Source: a virus. Taken from it: a DNA stretch of 64,000 nucleotides. The stretch spans positions 24,285-88,284 of IMG/VR virus record IMGVR_UViG_3300030098_002339; one strand, 5' to 3'. The notes under the pieces were generated by a model. It saw nothing but the letters and a program-made list of their open reading frames with translations. It did no database searches and had not been told where the DNA came from. Below, in pieces: positions 1 to 6,816 of the stretch. Each line of letters opens with the position of its first letter. The first letter of the stretch is position 1. The position numbers and the translations under genes were made by a program.

Positions 1-38
1 AAAAAGAACAAAATTAAAATAGAAAAGATTAATAAGAA

Positions 39-1466
39 ATGAGATGGTTAATACTATTTACATTATTAACCTTCAATGTTGCAGCTGAAGAAATTACAAC
101 TGGCAACTTATTACCCAATGCAGGAGATTCTGCATCATCTGTACAAAGTGTAGATACTAACGTACCTAATGTAGCATCTAGCTGCAATGATTTTACTATT
201 AATAATAGTCATTGTTTTAGTACTGAAATAGAAGTTACTGGTACAGGTACAGTTAAAAAGTCTGGATCTTTGGTGGGTATTACAACAAATTCTGATACAA
301 CTACTCAAGAAAAATTAGATAATGGTATTACTCTAAATAGTACTACTATTATTCAAAACTGTGAGTGGGCTAATTCCTCTTATGCTTGTGGCAATAGAGG
401 ATCTGGCAGAGATACATTTAAAACTACAGTTAAAATTTTAGATGTTGATGGCAACACTCTTGCTTCTGTAGATCAAATAAGAAATACAGACGCAGGATAC
501 TATGCCAATGCACATAAATATACTGATCAAGTTATTTATAACAATGCAGGTTCCAATCAGTTTGACTGGACTTGGACTGGGATAGATGAACAATCTAATC
601 CTGGAAATCTTGGTGGACCTAATTTATTAGGAGCTTCTCTTACTATGACTTATGAGAATGTAGTACTAGAAGTAGCAACTTTAACTGCTCTTGAAGAAGT
701 TAACGAAGCTGTATCCAATACTGAAATAGAACAATCTGTATCTGAAGTAGTTATAGAAGAAACTAAAACATTAGCTACACAAGTATCTAATATTCAAAAA
801 GCTCCTATAACTAAAACTGCGAAAGTAGTACAAGTACAACAAGCGGTTAAAAAATTTGAAGCTAAGACAGGAGCTAAAGTTGTTAAAGCTAGTACAACTA
901 GCACAACAACTAATACAGCACCAGCTGCTGCTCCTACTAAAGTAGCACAAGCTCCTAAAAAGGAGAAGAAAGCGACAACAATTGCTAAACAAATTATATC
1001 ATCAACTGCTAAAAAGGAGACAATTAATGAAAAAAAAGAAAAACAAGAAGAAAAAAAATCAGAAGTTAAAGAAGAAAAACAAGAAGAAAAACAAGAAAAA
1101 AAGAAGATAGTATCTAAAACAACTTCATCTTCTAAGTCTAAAGTATCTACAATAGATGCTGCAATGGCTAAAGTAGATGAGGTTGTTAAAGACATAGCTA
1201 AAAATTTAGAGGTTAAAAACCTTGTTAAATTAGAAGCTATGAAAGGAGATATTTCTCTTGCTCTTTACACTAATACTGAATTTTATAAAAGCAGAGATAT
1301 TTATTTAAACAATAATATGTTTGATAATAGAGAAATCTATAACAATATCAATTTAGTACAATATATAGAAAATGATCCCGTTGCTCAAAAAGAGAAGATC
1401 CTAAAAGATCTACGATTAAGAGAACGGGAATTGTTATTTAAACTGGAGGCATTAAAAAATGGGTAA
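39..1466 (+). CDS. Secreted protein with long Lys/Glu-rich tail
   Basis: A 475-residue protein of unknown function. Residues 1-17 look like a signal peptide (charged start, hydrophobic run, AA before the likely cut), so it should be exported or envelope-bound. Residues ~20-215 are a polar Asn/Thr-rich region with four cysteines, possibly a beta domain. After that come Ala/Val/Lys/Thr stretches, a very Lys/Glu/Gln-rich segment (~310-365) and a helical end. It overlaps the next membrane protein by 8 bases. No counterpart ends unit A. A role in lysis or envelope interaction is inferred only from export and position. Confidence 0.75.
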   Translation: MRWLILFTLLTFNVAAEEITTGNLLPNAGDSASSVQSVDTNVPNVASSCNDFTINNSHCFSTEIEVTGTGTVKKSGSLVGITTNSDTTTQEKLDNGITLNSTTIIQNCEWANSSYACGNRGSGRDTFKTTVKILDVDGNTLASVDQIRNTDAGYYANAHKYTDQVIYNNAGSNQFDWTWTGIDEQSNPGNLGGPNLLGASLTMTYENVVLEVATLTALEEVNEAVSNTEIEQSVSEVVIEETKTLATQVSNIQKAPITKTAKVVQVQQAVKKFEAKTGAKVVKASTTSTTTNTAPAAAPTKVAQAPKKEKKATTIAKQIISSTAKKETINEKKEKQEEKKSEVKEEKQEEKQEKKKIVSKTTSSSKSKVSTIDAAMAKVDEVVKDIAKNLEVKNLVKLEAMKGDISLALYTNTEFYKSRDIYLNNNMFDNREIYNNINLVQYIENDPVAQKEKILKDLRLRERELLFKLEALKNG

Positions 1467-1731
1467 ACTTAAAGATCAACTGGCAGGAATAGCAGCTCTA
1501 GTAGCAGCTATCGTTGCTATAGGCGGTGGATTTATTAAATATGGTGAGATTACTACTAAGTTAGATAACTTATCTAATCAATCACCAGAACAAGCTGAAG
1601 AAGTAGCTGAAAACTCAGGCAACATTATTGATAATCAACAATCAATTAAAGTTTTACAAACTGAAATGGAACTGTTAAAAGTTCGAATGAAAGAATTACA
1701 ACAAGAATCTAAAAATCCACTTGGTGGATAA
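1459..1731 (+). CDS. Single-pass membrane protein with coiled coil
   Basis: A 90-residue protein with one hydrophobic segment (residues ~7-25, Ala/Val/Ile/Gly-rich), then a Gln/Glu/Asn-rich stretch predicted to coil. The architecture is like the short proteins at 41487, 44036 and 44738 in the lysis region of unit A. It could be a holin-like or spanin-like component, but no family motif proves this. Confidence 0.65.
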   Translation: MGKLKDQLAGIAALVAAIVAIGGGFIKYGEITTKLDNLSNQSPEQAEEVAENSGNIIDNQQSIKVLQTEMELLKVRMKELQQESKNPLGG

Positions 1732-1850
1732 TGAAAAAGATTAAAGAATCTATTATAGAAATATTTGTTCTTATTTTATACTTCTCATTTTGTTTTCTAA
1801 TATTGATTTTTATTGGAATCTTATGGTTAGTAGATAAACTAATTAAATAA
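1731..1850 (+). CDS. Small membrane protein, 39 aa
   Basis: The start codon overlaps the stop of the preceding gene by one base. The peptide has a Lys-rich start, a long hydrophobic segment (residues ~9-34, Ile/Leu/Phe-rich) and ends DKLIK. It overlaps the convergent oxygenase stop by 8 bases. It is a plausible holin-type or accessory lysis peptide; function unknown. Confidence 0.5.
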   Translation: MKKIKESIIEIFVLILYFSFCFLILIFIGILWLVDKLIK

Positions 1851-2526
1851 TTATTTTAGACTTCTCTTTAGGTTCGTCTTTAGGAGCACCAAATACATTA
1901 AAACTAAATGATCTACGTTCTCCTTTTGTTCTAAAAGGATAAACCATGTGGTACATCCACCATGGAAATATATAATAATCACCAACTTTAGGTCTAATTC
2001 TAACTGTATTTGTAGAAAATAAATGAACTTGTCCAAATTGCATTTCTATTCCACCAGCAGTAGGATAATGATCTTCATCTTCTTTCTTCCACTCTTCCTC
2101 TATACCTTCGGGTAAAGATAGATAACCCACACAAGACATGTGGCAATTAGTATGATAATGCAATGGATTAAAATCACCTGCAAAAGATCTAACATACCAA
2201 CCTGATTTAAATATTACCTTTTGAAGTTCTGCAGCATTATCAGGATGTGCTTCAATATAAGCAGTCATAAGTTTTTGAAAGTATGGAGCCCATTTTTCAA
2301 ATACTTCAGGTGTAATAATTAATTCTTGTTTGACATTACCAACTAAATCATCAGAGAAATCATGAATTTTACTTTTCTCTTTATCAGCAATAATGTTATC
2401 ACAATCTTTATTAAAATCATCTATAAGTTCTTGTGGTAATTTACAATGACCTATTGATGGACCAAATGGTCTATATATTTTAAGTTGTTTATTGTCCTTA
2501 TTTAATTTACTAAAGTGCGTCCCCAT
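1843..2526 (-). CDS. 2OG-Fe(II) oxygenase-like protein (unit A)
   Basis: A 227-residue protein of the 2-oxoglutarate/Fe(II) dioxygenase type common in marine phages. The candidate iron site is H123-x-H125 in NPLHYH, with the distal His in WWMYHMVYP (H193) and a 2OG-binding Arg at 204/205 in GERRSFSFNV, all at the expected spacing of a double-stranded beta-helix fold. The N-terminal ~100 residues are helical. The substrate is unknown. It is the last gene of the leftward cluster, its start overlaps the DUF3310 gene by 17 bases, and it has a close homologue at 45237. Confidence 0.75.
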   Translation of the reverse strand: MGTHFSKLNKDNKQLKIYRPFGPSIGHCKLPQELIDDFNKDCDNIIADKEKSKIHDFSDDLVGNVKQELIITPEVFEKWAPYFQKLMTAYIEAHPDNAAELQKVIFKSGWYVRSFAGDFNPLHYHTNCHMSCVGYLSLPEGIEEEWKKEDEDHYPTAGGIEMQFGQVHLFSTNTVRIRPKVGDYYIFPWWMYHMVYPFRTKGERRSFSFNVFGAPKDEPKEKSKIII

Positions 2527-2758
2527 AATCCCTTTCCATTATCATTTCTAAATAGTGTATAGCTTTTTGTATATCTTTTTGTTTTCCCTTAACCGAATGC
2601 CTACAAATATACTTAATAGCATTCCCTTCTGCAAAGGGTAATTTATTTTCATTAATAAATTCAGCAGGTTCTATCTTAAAAGATTTATAATGATTTCCAT
2701 CTACTTGCTTATTAAGTGAATGATAGGTAACCCCTTTAAACATATCTTTATCTGTCAT
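2510..2758 (-). CDS. DUF3310 protein (SaV-like)
   Basis: An 82-residue protein matching the DUF3310 pattern: a VDGNHYKSFKIEP start, then EGNAIKYICRH and a helical ending that reads KAIHYLEMIMERD. The family is widespread in phages and is often labelled a nucleotide kinase without proof. It lies 2 bases after the 117-residue gene. Homologue at 45904. Confidence 0.8.
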   Translation of the reverse strand: MTDKDMFKGVTYHSLNKQVDGNHYKSFKIEPAEFINENKLPFAEGNAIKYICRHSVKGKQKDIQKAIHYLEMIMERDYGDAL

Positions 2759-2760
2759 AT

Positions 2761-3114
2761 TTAAAATACCAATTTATATCTTTGTGCTTCTCTATTAGGT
2801 CTAGGTACATATTTCTTTTTATTAAGAATAGCCTGTTGTTCATAAGTTAATGAATACTTATCTTCTTTTAACAAAATTTCAACTTTATTTCTAGCTCTAT
2901 ATTCTTCATATCCAGCATAATGAAATACTAAACGAAAGTCTTTAGAATCACTTTTTAACCAATCTATAGCACTCATTTTAGCATATATTCTTTCTTTTCT
3001 ATTACCTAAATATTCAGCATCTAAAAGGGCTTGAACAATTACAGCAAACCACAATTTATTTTCCGCTGATGTCTCTTCCTTTGGTAACAATGGTACTGTC
3101 TGTAGAGTTTTCAT
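2761..3114 (-). CDS. Conserved hypothetical protein, 117 aa
   Basis: Unknown function. Soluble, mixed helical protein with a basic C-terminus ending RYKLVF. Its start lies 59 bases inside the upstream gene; the homologous pair at 46160/46461 overlaps by the same 59 bases, which supports both reading frames. Shared features with the homologue are a WxAVIxQAxxDA stretch near residues 22-33 and an SKDF(K/R)(I/L)VF block. Confidence 0.7.
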   Translation of the reverse strand: MKTLQTVPLLPKEETSAENKLWFAVIVQALLDAEYLGNRKERIYAKMSAIDWLKSDSKDFRLVFHYAGYEEYRARNKVEILLKEDKYSLTYEQQAILNKKKYVPRPNREAQRYKLVF

Positions 3115-3289
3115 CAGATTTAGTTACTTCATAAGTAGTTCTTCTATGTAACATTTGATCTCTATTCCAAACAAAATTATTTAAGTCTAAAGATCTAAAC
3201 GTTTTAAGTGCTTCTTCATCATTAACTGCAGATAAATTAATTTCAGTATATTGAGGATCAAAAACCCAAATTTTAAATTTATAAATCAT
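3056..3289 (-). CDS. Conserved hypothetical protein, 77 aa
   Basis: A small beta-rich protein starting MIYKFKIWV with a TEI(N/Y)LSA stretch and an EEALKTF helix, a pattern seen in short single-sheet domains. The start overlaps the upstream stop by 4 bases (ATGA). Homologue at 46461. Function unknown. Confidence 0.7.
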   Translation of the reverse strand: MIYKFKIWVFDPQYTEINLSAVNDEEALKTFRSLDLNNFVWNRDQMLHRRTTYEVTKSDENSTDSTIVTKGRDISGK

Positions 3290-3612
3290 ATATTATGTTT
3301 ACGTCTACTTGCTTCTAAAGTTCTAAAAAGATCTATTACCATACCTTCTTTATCTCTTTTATTCTCAAGAGTATTTGCTTTAACTTCCGCATCATATATC
3401 TCTTGAACAGCTTTCTGATAATCATCTGATGCATAATATGCCTGTTCTTTGGCAGATATGCTCTTAAGATTACTTTCACCTGTGATAAAGAGAGCTTTCC
3501 TTCTCTTAAGAAGTCTATCCAGGTATTTAACGTTTGCACTTGCTTCCGCACTCTGTTCGTCTGTTTGAGCAAGGTAGGCTAATGCCTTTTCCAATCTGTC
3601 TTCTGTTATCAT
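3286..3612 (-). CDS. Helical conserved phage protein, 108 aa
   Basis: A charged, almost entirely helical protein. Residues ~20-40 (SAEASANVKYLDRLLKRRKA) and the end (LFRTLEASRRKHNI) are nearly the same in the homologue at 46688. A strong AGGAG ribosome site precedes the ATG. Its position next to SSB-like and nuclease genes would suit a DNA-metabolism accessory protein, but nothing in the sequence shows that. Confidence 0.75.
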   Translation of the reverse strand: MITEDRLEKALAYLAQTDEQSAEASANVKYLDRLLKRRKALFITGESNLKSISAKEQAYYASDDYQKAVQEIYDAEVKANTLENKRDKEGMVIDLFRTLEASRRKHNI

Positions 3613-3727
3613 ATTTTATTTCTCCTGTTCTTTTGAAATGAATATACGCTTTACGAACTTCTTTAGTTTTCTGCCAAGTCTCAAAATGGCATATTTCCAA
3701 GAAGAGTTTGAAAAGTTTGTAATCCAT
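3527..3727 (-). CDS. Hypothetical small protein, 66 aa
   Basis: Fills the gap between the 3729 gene (start 2 bases after its stop) and the 108-residue gene, with which it overlaps 86 bases. Starts MDYKLFKLFLEICHFETW; the C-terminal half lies in overlap and may be constrained by the other frame. There is no counterpart in unit B, so this is a weak call. Confidence 0.4.
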   Translation of the reverse strand: MDYKLFKLFLEICHFETWQKTKEVRKAYIHFKRTGEIKYDNRRQIGKGISLPCSNRRTECGSKCKR

Positions 3728-3728
3728 G

Positions 3729-3929
3729 TCATGGAACTAACTTTCCATCTCCTGTCTTACAATAACTTGCCCATACCTGATGACCATTATAATACACTCC
3801 GTCATCAGAACTTTTAGGACTTAACATTTCTACAAATTTATCGTTGCAAGTTTGAGTAGATAATAAAGTTACTGGTACTTTTGCTACTTCTCCGTTTGTT
3901 AAATGAAGTATCATTAATATTGTTTTCAT
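3729..3929 (-). CDS. Small Cys-containing protein, 66 aa
   Basis: Starts MKTILMILHL and has cysteines in TCNDKF and SYCKTG. The protein in the same slot of unit B (47011) also has a TCEEY and a TYCKK, suggesting distant homology of a small disulphide-type or exported protein. A convincing signal peptide is seen only in the unit B version. Function unknown. Confidence 0.55.
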   Translation of the reverse strand: MKTILMILHLTNGEVAKVPVTLLSTQTCNDKFVEMLSPKSSDDGVYYNGHQVWASYCKTGDGKLVP

Positions 3930-3965
3930 AATATATTCCTATATAATTGCTGATTTCCTACCACA

Positions 3966-4048
3966 GACTTGGCAGGGAATTTCACCCCGCCTAGTCATCC
4001 AATTGTCCTCATTTTTTTTATAGAAAGGGAGGAAACCATGAATTGGAT
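3966..4048 (-). promoter_or_regulatory. Stem-loops after the SSB-like gene (unit A)
   Basis: Two nested features lie in the gap downstream of the leftward SSB-like gene. An imperfect hairpin at 3966-3995 pairs GACTTGGC with GCCTAGTC around a G/C core, and an ATCCAATT...AATTGGAT inverted repeat spans 3997-4048. Unit B has different stem sequences in the same gap (47269-47355). Possible attenuator, processing site or mRNA-stabilising element. Confidence 0.5.
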
Positions 4049-4052
4049 TCTA

Positions 4053-4562
4053 TTAAAACGGAGCCTCGTCTCCGTCATATTGAGCATCTAATATCATTCT
4101 TACATATTTATCAATCTGATCAAAGTTTACTTCTTTGCCTGATTGTAAAGATGCTGATAATAAATTACTCATAGTTAATCTATATTTCTCTTTCCATTGT
4201 GATTGCTTATCTACAGGTTTTGATGCTGCAGGTGCTACACTTGGAATAGGTACAGAAGTCGCAACCTGTCCATCTAGCATTTCTACTGATTGAGCAGTTT
4301 GATACCACTTACCATTTTTAGATTGTCTTGGAGGTGCAGCAGTAATCTTAAGTCTAGATCCTTTAGACCAGCCTTCAGCTCCTACAGCTTCTCCATAAAT
4401 AGTCATATCAGTTCCATCATCTTTGGTAACGTAAATACTATATTTACCATTACCTTCTTTAGATGCGAATGCTTTTTTATGACTACATTCAAATGTTTCT
4501 ACATTTTGCATTTTATTTATTCTCCTATTTATATTTTTAACAATTGATCCAAATCGTTGCAT
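4053..4562 (-). CDS. SSB-like / OB-fold DNA-binding protein
   Basis: The long form is 169 residues; an internal start at 4511 gives 152. The core (residues ~20-100 of the long form) has SSB-like beta strands: ETFECSHKKAF, KYSIYVTKDDGTD, GSRLKITA, KWYQTAQSVEML. A Pro/Ala/Ser linker and a helical acidic tail ending DGDEAPF follow; acidic tips are usual in ssDNA-binding proteins. GAGGT precedes the upstream ATG (overlapping the nuclease stop) and AGGAG precedes the internal ATG; both are kept in unit B. It lies directly after the nuclease gene and probably works with it in recombination. OB-fold assignment is inference. Confidence 0.6.
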   Translation of the reverse strand: MQRFGSIVKNINRRINKMQNVETFECSHKKAFASKEGNGKYSIYVTKDDGTDMTIYGEAVGAEGWSKGSRLKITAAPPRQSKNGKWYQTAQSVEMLDGQVATSVPIPSVAPAASKPVDKQSQWKEKYRLTMSNLLSASLQSGKEVNFDQIDKYVRMILDAQYDGDEAPF

Positions 4563-4575
4563 GTTGATTTATACC

Positions 4576-5367
4576 TCATTTCCATGCTTCCATCCAGACC
4601 TTTCTTGCGAATTGCTCAGCACCTGGAGTATATCTCCATCTCCAGTTGTCGAATGTCAAAGGGAACATTCGCACAACGTCTTCTTTGGATCTAGCAATAG
4701 TCAATATATGTTCTATTACTTTGAATGCTTCTATCATTTGTTCAAGATATCCCACTCGATCACCTAGATCTGTAGTGTAGTTATCCCAAGGACTAGCATA
4801 TAACAATAATGCATCCTTTTTAAACAACTCACGATAGAGAAATTGTTGTCTTAAATGTTCAGGTTTAGGGTGATAATTATGATTAATTTTACCCTTCCTA
4901 CCAGCTTTTCTATCAGCAGCTGTAGGAGCATATCTCCATACTTTAGCAGTAGCTTTAGTATCTACAATATAATCTTTAAATTCAAAGTCTAATTTAGCAA
5001 TTATAGGTATTTCAAGACCTGGATACTTACCTTTCCATTCTTTTTGATAGCTTACAATATTACCATATTGTTTCAGTTCTTTTACGAATGCATTAGCTAT
5101 CTGACCAGACCACTCATACTCATCTTCATGAGATTCACCTTGATGGTCTTTTATGTATTTTTCTTTTGAGACATTTATGATATCATCTTCGTTAGTGATT
5201 TGACTCACTAATGCATGATGAGCTGCCTCTTCAGCAGCATGACCCATTTTCATTCTTGCATTCTCTTCAGTTTCGAATCCAAATAATTTATCTATGATCC
5301 ACATTTGCGGACAATCAATAAATGTATTACCTGCGGAAGCTGAATGATGTTCTATTACTTTCAACAT
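4576..5367 (-). CDS. PD-(D/E)XK exonuclease, RecB/Cas4-like
   Basis: A 263-residue nuclease with the order of motifs expected for the RecB-type PD-(D/E)XK superfamily: GHAAEEAAHH (42-51), D127 in AKLDFEF, D136-T-K138 in YIVDTKAT, and QQFLYRE (174-180) for the Q-x-x-x-Y motif. It probably processes DNA ends during phage recombination with the neighbouring SSB-like protein. SD GGAG lies upstream of the ATG. The divergent gene starts only 15 bases away. Homologue at 47875. Confidence 0.8.
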   Translation of the reverse strand: MLKVIEHHSASAGNTFIDCPQMWIIDKLFGFETEENARMKMGHAAEEAAHHALVSQITNEDDIINVSKEKYIKDHQGESHEDEYEWSGQIANAFVKELKQYGNIVSYQKEWKGKYPGLEIPIIAKLDFEFKDYIVDTKATAKVWRYAPTAADRKAGRKGKINHNYHPKPEHLRQQFLYRELFKKDALLLYASPWDNYTTDLGDRVGYLEQMIEAFKVIEHILTIARSKEDVVRMFPLTFDNWRWRYTPGAEQFARKVWMEAWK

Positions 5368-5382
5368 AATTTACTCCTTTCT

Positions 5383-5682
5383 ATGATTATTAATATTCAA
5401 AAGTACTTAAGTTGTACTTATAACATATCCCTTGATACCCTCAAGGGAAAAAAGATTATAAGATCTAGAGATGAATACAAAATATACAATCTCTCTATCT
5501 TATTATCTTGGCTATTAAACCCTACCAAAAGGTATGGGGTTAAGAGCCTTATTGCACGATTTCATGGTTGTAAACATAAAAATCGAGTCTATAGACTATC
5601 TAAACTATATAAGTCTAATTCACGTTTTAAAAATTTTGTAGACACTAACTTAACAAAATATGAAAAAACTAGAAAAACCTGA
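5383..5682 (+). CDS. DnaA domain IV-like DNA-binding protein (putative)
   Basis: A 99-residue basic protein (an upstream in-frame ATG at 5344 would add 13 residues inside the nuclease). The pattern NISLDTLKGKK...R...YNLSILLSWLL...YGVKSLIARFHGCKHKNRVYRL resembles the C-terminal DnaA domain, where a helix-turn-helix and a GxxH-type signature bind DnaA boxes. It could direct host replication proteins to the phage origin, which would suit a phage with no polymerase of its own. No ATPase domain is present. Homologue at 48685. The assignment rests on pattern only. Confidence 0.5.
   Translation: MIINIQKYLSCTYNISLDTLKGKKIIRSRDEYKIYNLSILLSWLLNPTKRYGVKSLIARFHGCKHKNRVYRLSKLYKSNSRFKNFVDTNLTKYEKTRKT
5401..5419. 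promoter_or_regulatory. Conserved palindrome, candidate operator (unit A)
   Basis: AAGTACT-N5-(T/A)GTACTT lies at the start of the rightward gene, about 35 bases upstream of the divergent nuclease start. Unit B keeps it as a perfect inverted repeat at 48703-48721, with high identity including third codon positions. Because the two divergent genes leave almost no intergenic space, a promoter or operator would have to sit inside coding sequence here. Confidence 0.4.
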
Positions 5683-6145
5683 GCTTGTACAAACAATAAT
5701 AGATAAGAAAAAAGTATGGTTAAACATACGTGAATCTCGTCTATTATATATGTTTCATCGTAGGTTAGTATCCTGGGAAGAATACGAAGCAGGATCTAGG
5801 TATCGTTTCATGTGTGAATTACAAGCAGGAAATTCTGGAAATACTTTAAAAGAAAGATTAGATGGCTGTACAACTGATTTCATTCCACTTCAAATAGGTG
5901 CAGCATTAGCCGTTAAAGAAGTAGATGAAGAAATAGGCGAACACCTTGCCAAAATTATGAAGTTATTTTGTTGGTTTAATTATGGTATAATTGAAATAGC
6001 AGATCGTCTAGAAATATCAGAACGTAAAGCATCTAATTATGTACATGAAGGACTAGCAAGATTATCAGTTTATTATGGGTATAAAAAAGTCAGAAATACA
6101 ATCAAAGGACAAGGAACTAAGGTTAAAAGACAAAAAGTATCTTAA
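5660..6145 (+). CDS. DUF6456-like / sigma region 4-like HTH protein
   Basis: A 161-residue protein. The middle has the EYEAGSRYRFMCEL pattern and the C-terminal half has AALAVKEVDEEIGE...LFCWFNYGIIEIADRLEIS, then a helix-turn-helix ending LARLSVYYGY. This matches the alphaproteobacterial and phage DUF6456 layout, whose HTH resembles sigma-70 region 4. A role as transcription regulator, for example a late activator, is plausible. It overlaps the preceding gene by 23 bases. Homologue at 48966. Confidence 0.65.
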   Translation: MKKLEKPELVQTIIDKKKVWLNIRESRLLYMFHRRLVSWEEYEAGSRYRFMCELQAGNSGNTLKERLDGCTTDFIPLQIGAALAVKEVDEEIGEHLAKIMKLFCWFNYGIIEIADRLEISERKASNYVHEGLARLSVYYGYKKVRNTIKGQGTKVKRQKVS

Positions 6146-6500
6146 GTGGGTAGCAAGCCAGGCTTGCATACTTTGTCAAGATGTTCCCTGCCAAGCTCAC
6201 CATATAACCTATGCTCAGCATAGAGGCTTTAGCCAAAAAGTAGGTGATCAATGGACTATACCTTTATGTTTTTTACATCATGATCAGCTACATAGATGTG
6301 GCTTATCTGAACGCAATTTCTGGTTAAAAATAGAGATAGACCCACTACATATAGCAGAAACTTTCTATAAACATAACAAAGATATGTGGAAAAACCCTGA
6401 TTTCTTCTATGATGACTCAATGCTTTGGATTATGGTTTATAACAAACTTGTACCTAAGATTAAGAAACACATTGACTTTATCATGCAACCCAAATTATAG
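6075..6500 (+). CDS. HNH-type / DUF968-like endonuclease
   Basis: A 141-residue protein with zinc and metal ligands CILC (31-34), AHH (41-43) and PLCFLHHDQLH (64-73): the C-x2-C...HH...C-x2-HH arrangement of DUF968/HNH recombination nucleases. The FW after this block is typical of the family. It may resolve junctions or trim DNA during packaging. It overlaps the DUF6456-like gene by 71 bases in another frame, as does the unit B pair. Start codon uncertain because of this overlap. Confidence 0.75.
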   Translation: MGIKKSEIQSKDKELRLKDKKYLKWVASQACILCQDVPCQAHHITYAQHRGFSQKVGDQWTIPLCFLHHDQLHRCGLSERNFWLKIEIDPLHIAETFYKHNKDMWKNPDFFYDDSMLWIMVYNKLVPKIKKHIDFIMQPKL

Positions 6501-6510
6501 AATATAGTAT

Positions 6511-6522
6511 CCTCGCCAGAGG
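6511..6522 (+). promoter_or_regulatory. SD-sequestering hairpin CCTC-GCCA-GAGG
   Basis: A 12-base perfect hairpin whose 3' arm, GAGG, is the only ribosome-binding sequence before the gene at 6535. The same 12 bases and their flanks recur before the unit B gene (49817-49828), although surrounding sequence differs. It could be a translational operator bound by a phage protein or melted by a ribosome arriving from the HNH gene. Confidence 0.55.
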
Positions 6523-6534
6523 TATGAAAAAATT

Positions 6535-6816
6535 ATGGCTAAAATATTTAAATTTCCGTTTAAAAAAGCTAGATATTCTGAGAGCTTTCTTAAGAAAGTA
6601 GATCCTAATAAAATAGGAGACTTTATTTCTAAAGAGCATCCAGATCTTTCTATTAGAGCTGCTGATGCTATGGCATTAGCTGTAATTTATTCTACTTATC
6701 TATCATTGGTATTTGAGGAAGAGGGAAAAAAAGTTCCTGTAGATGTTATGAATAAGTTTGAAGATAACGATTATGCAACATTCATCTGGAACAATGACCC
6801 AAAGACGCTACACTAA
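6535..6816 (+). CDS. Conserved hypothetical protein, 93 aa
   Basis: Small soluble helical protein starting MAKIFKFPFKK, with a conserved RAADAMALAVIYST block near residues 42-55 and FEEEG near 60. Unknown function. Translation start is controlled by the hairpin at 6511-6522. It overlaps the next gene by 23 bases. Homologue at 49839. Confidence 0.7.
   Translation: MAKIFKFPFKKARYSESFLKKVDPNKIGDFISKEHPDLSIRAADAMALAVIYSTYLSLVFEEEGKKVPVDVMNKFEDNDYATFIWNNDPKTLH

Larger units (their letters stand above)
1..1850. other. End of a preceding phage unit (lysis-end segment)
   Basis: This stretch holds three rightward genes that run into the convergent oxygenase at 1843, just as the rightward genes ending at 45248 run into the oxygenase at 45237. 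It therefore occupies the position of a late-operon end. Its genes (a 475-residue secreted protein and two membrane proteins) are not the same as those ending unit A, so it appears to come from a third, different genome. It continues upstream of the window. Confidence 0.7.

Noticed and set aside
771-1195. Two leftward frames opposite the Lys/Glu-rich gene
   Set aside because: They are mirror images of a low-complexity coding stretch (Ser/Phe/Cys-rich translation), with no ribosome site and no context.
3336-3572. Leftward 78-residue frame inside 3286-3612
   Set aside because: It lies wholly inside a gene conserved in unit B, has no ribosome site and has no counterpart in B.
4038-4091. Rightward 17-codon frame (MNWILLKRS) after AGGGAGGAAACC
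   Set aside because: The ribosome-like site is attractive, but the frame is antisense to a conserved gene end, and unit B has no ATG here. The sequence is better explained as a hairpin arm.
4290-4767. Rightward frames opposite the SSB-like and nuclease genes
   Set aside because: Shadows of the two conserved genes on the other strand; no similarity between the frames in A and B beyond that of the sense genes.
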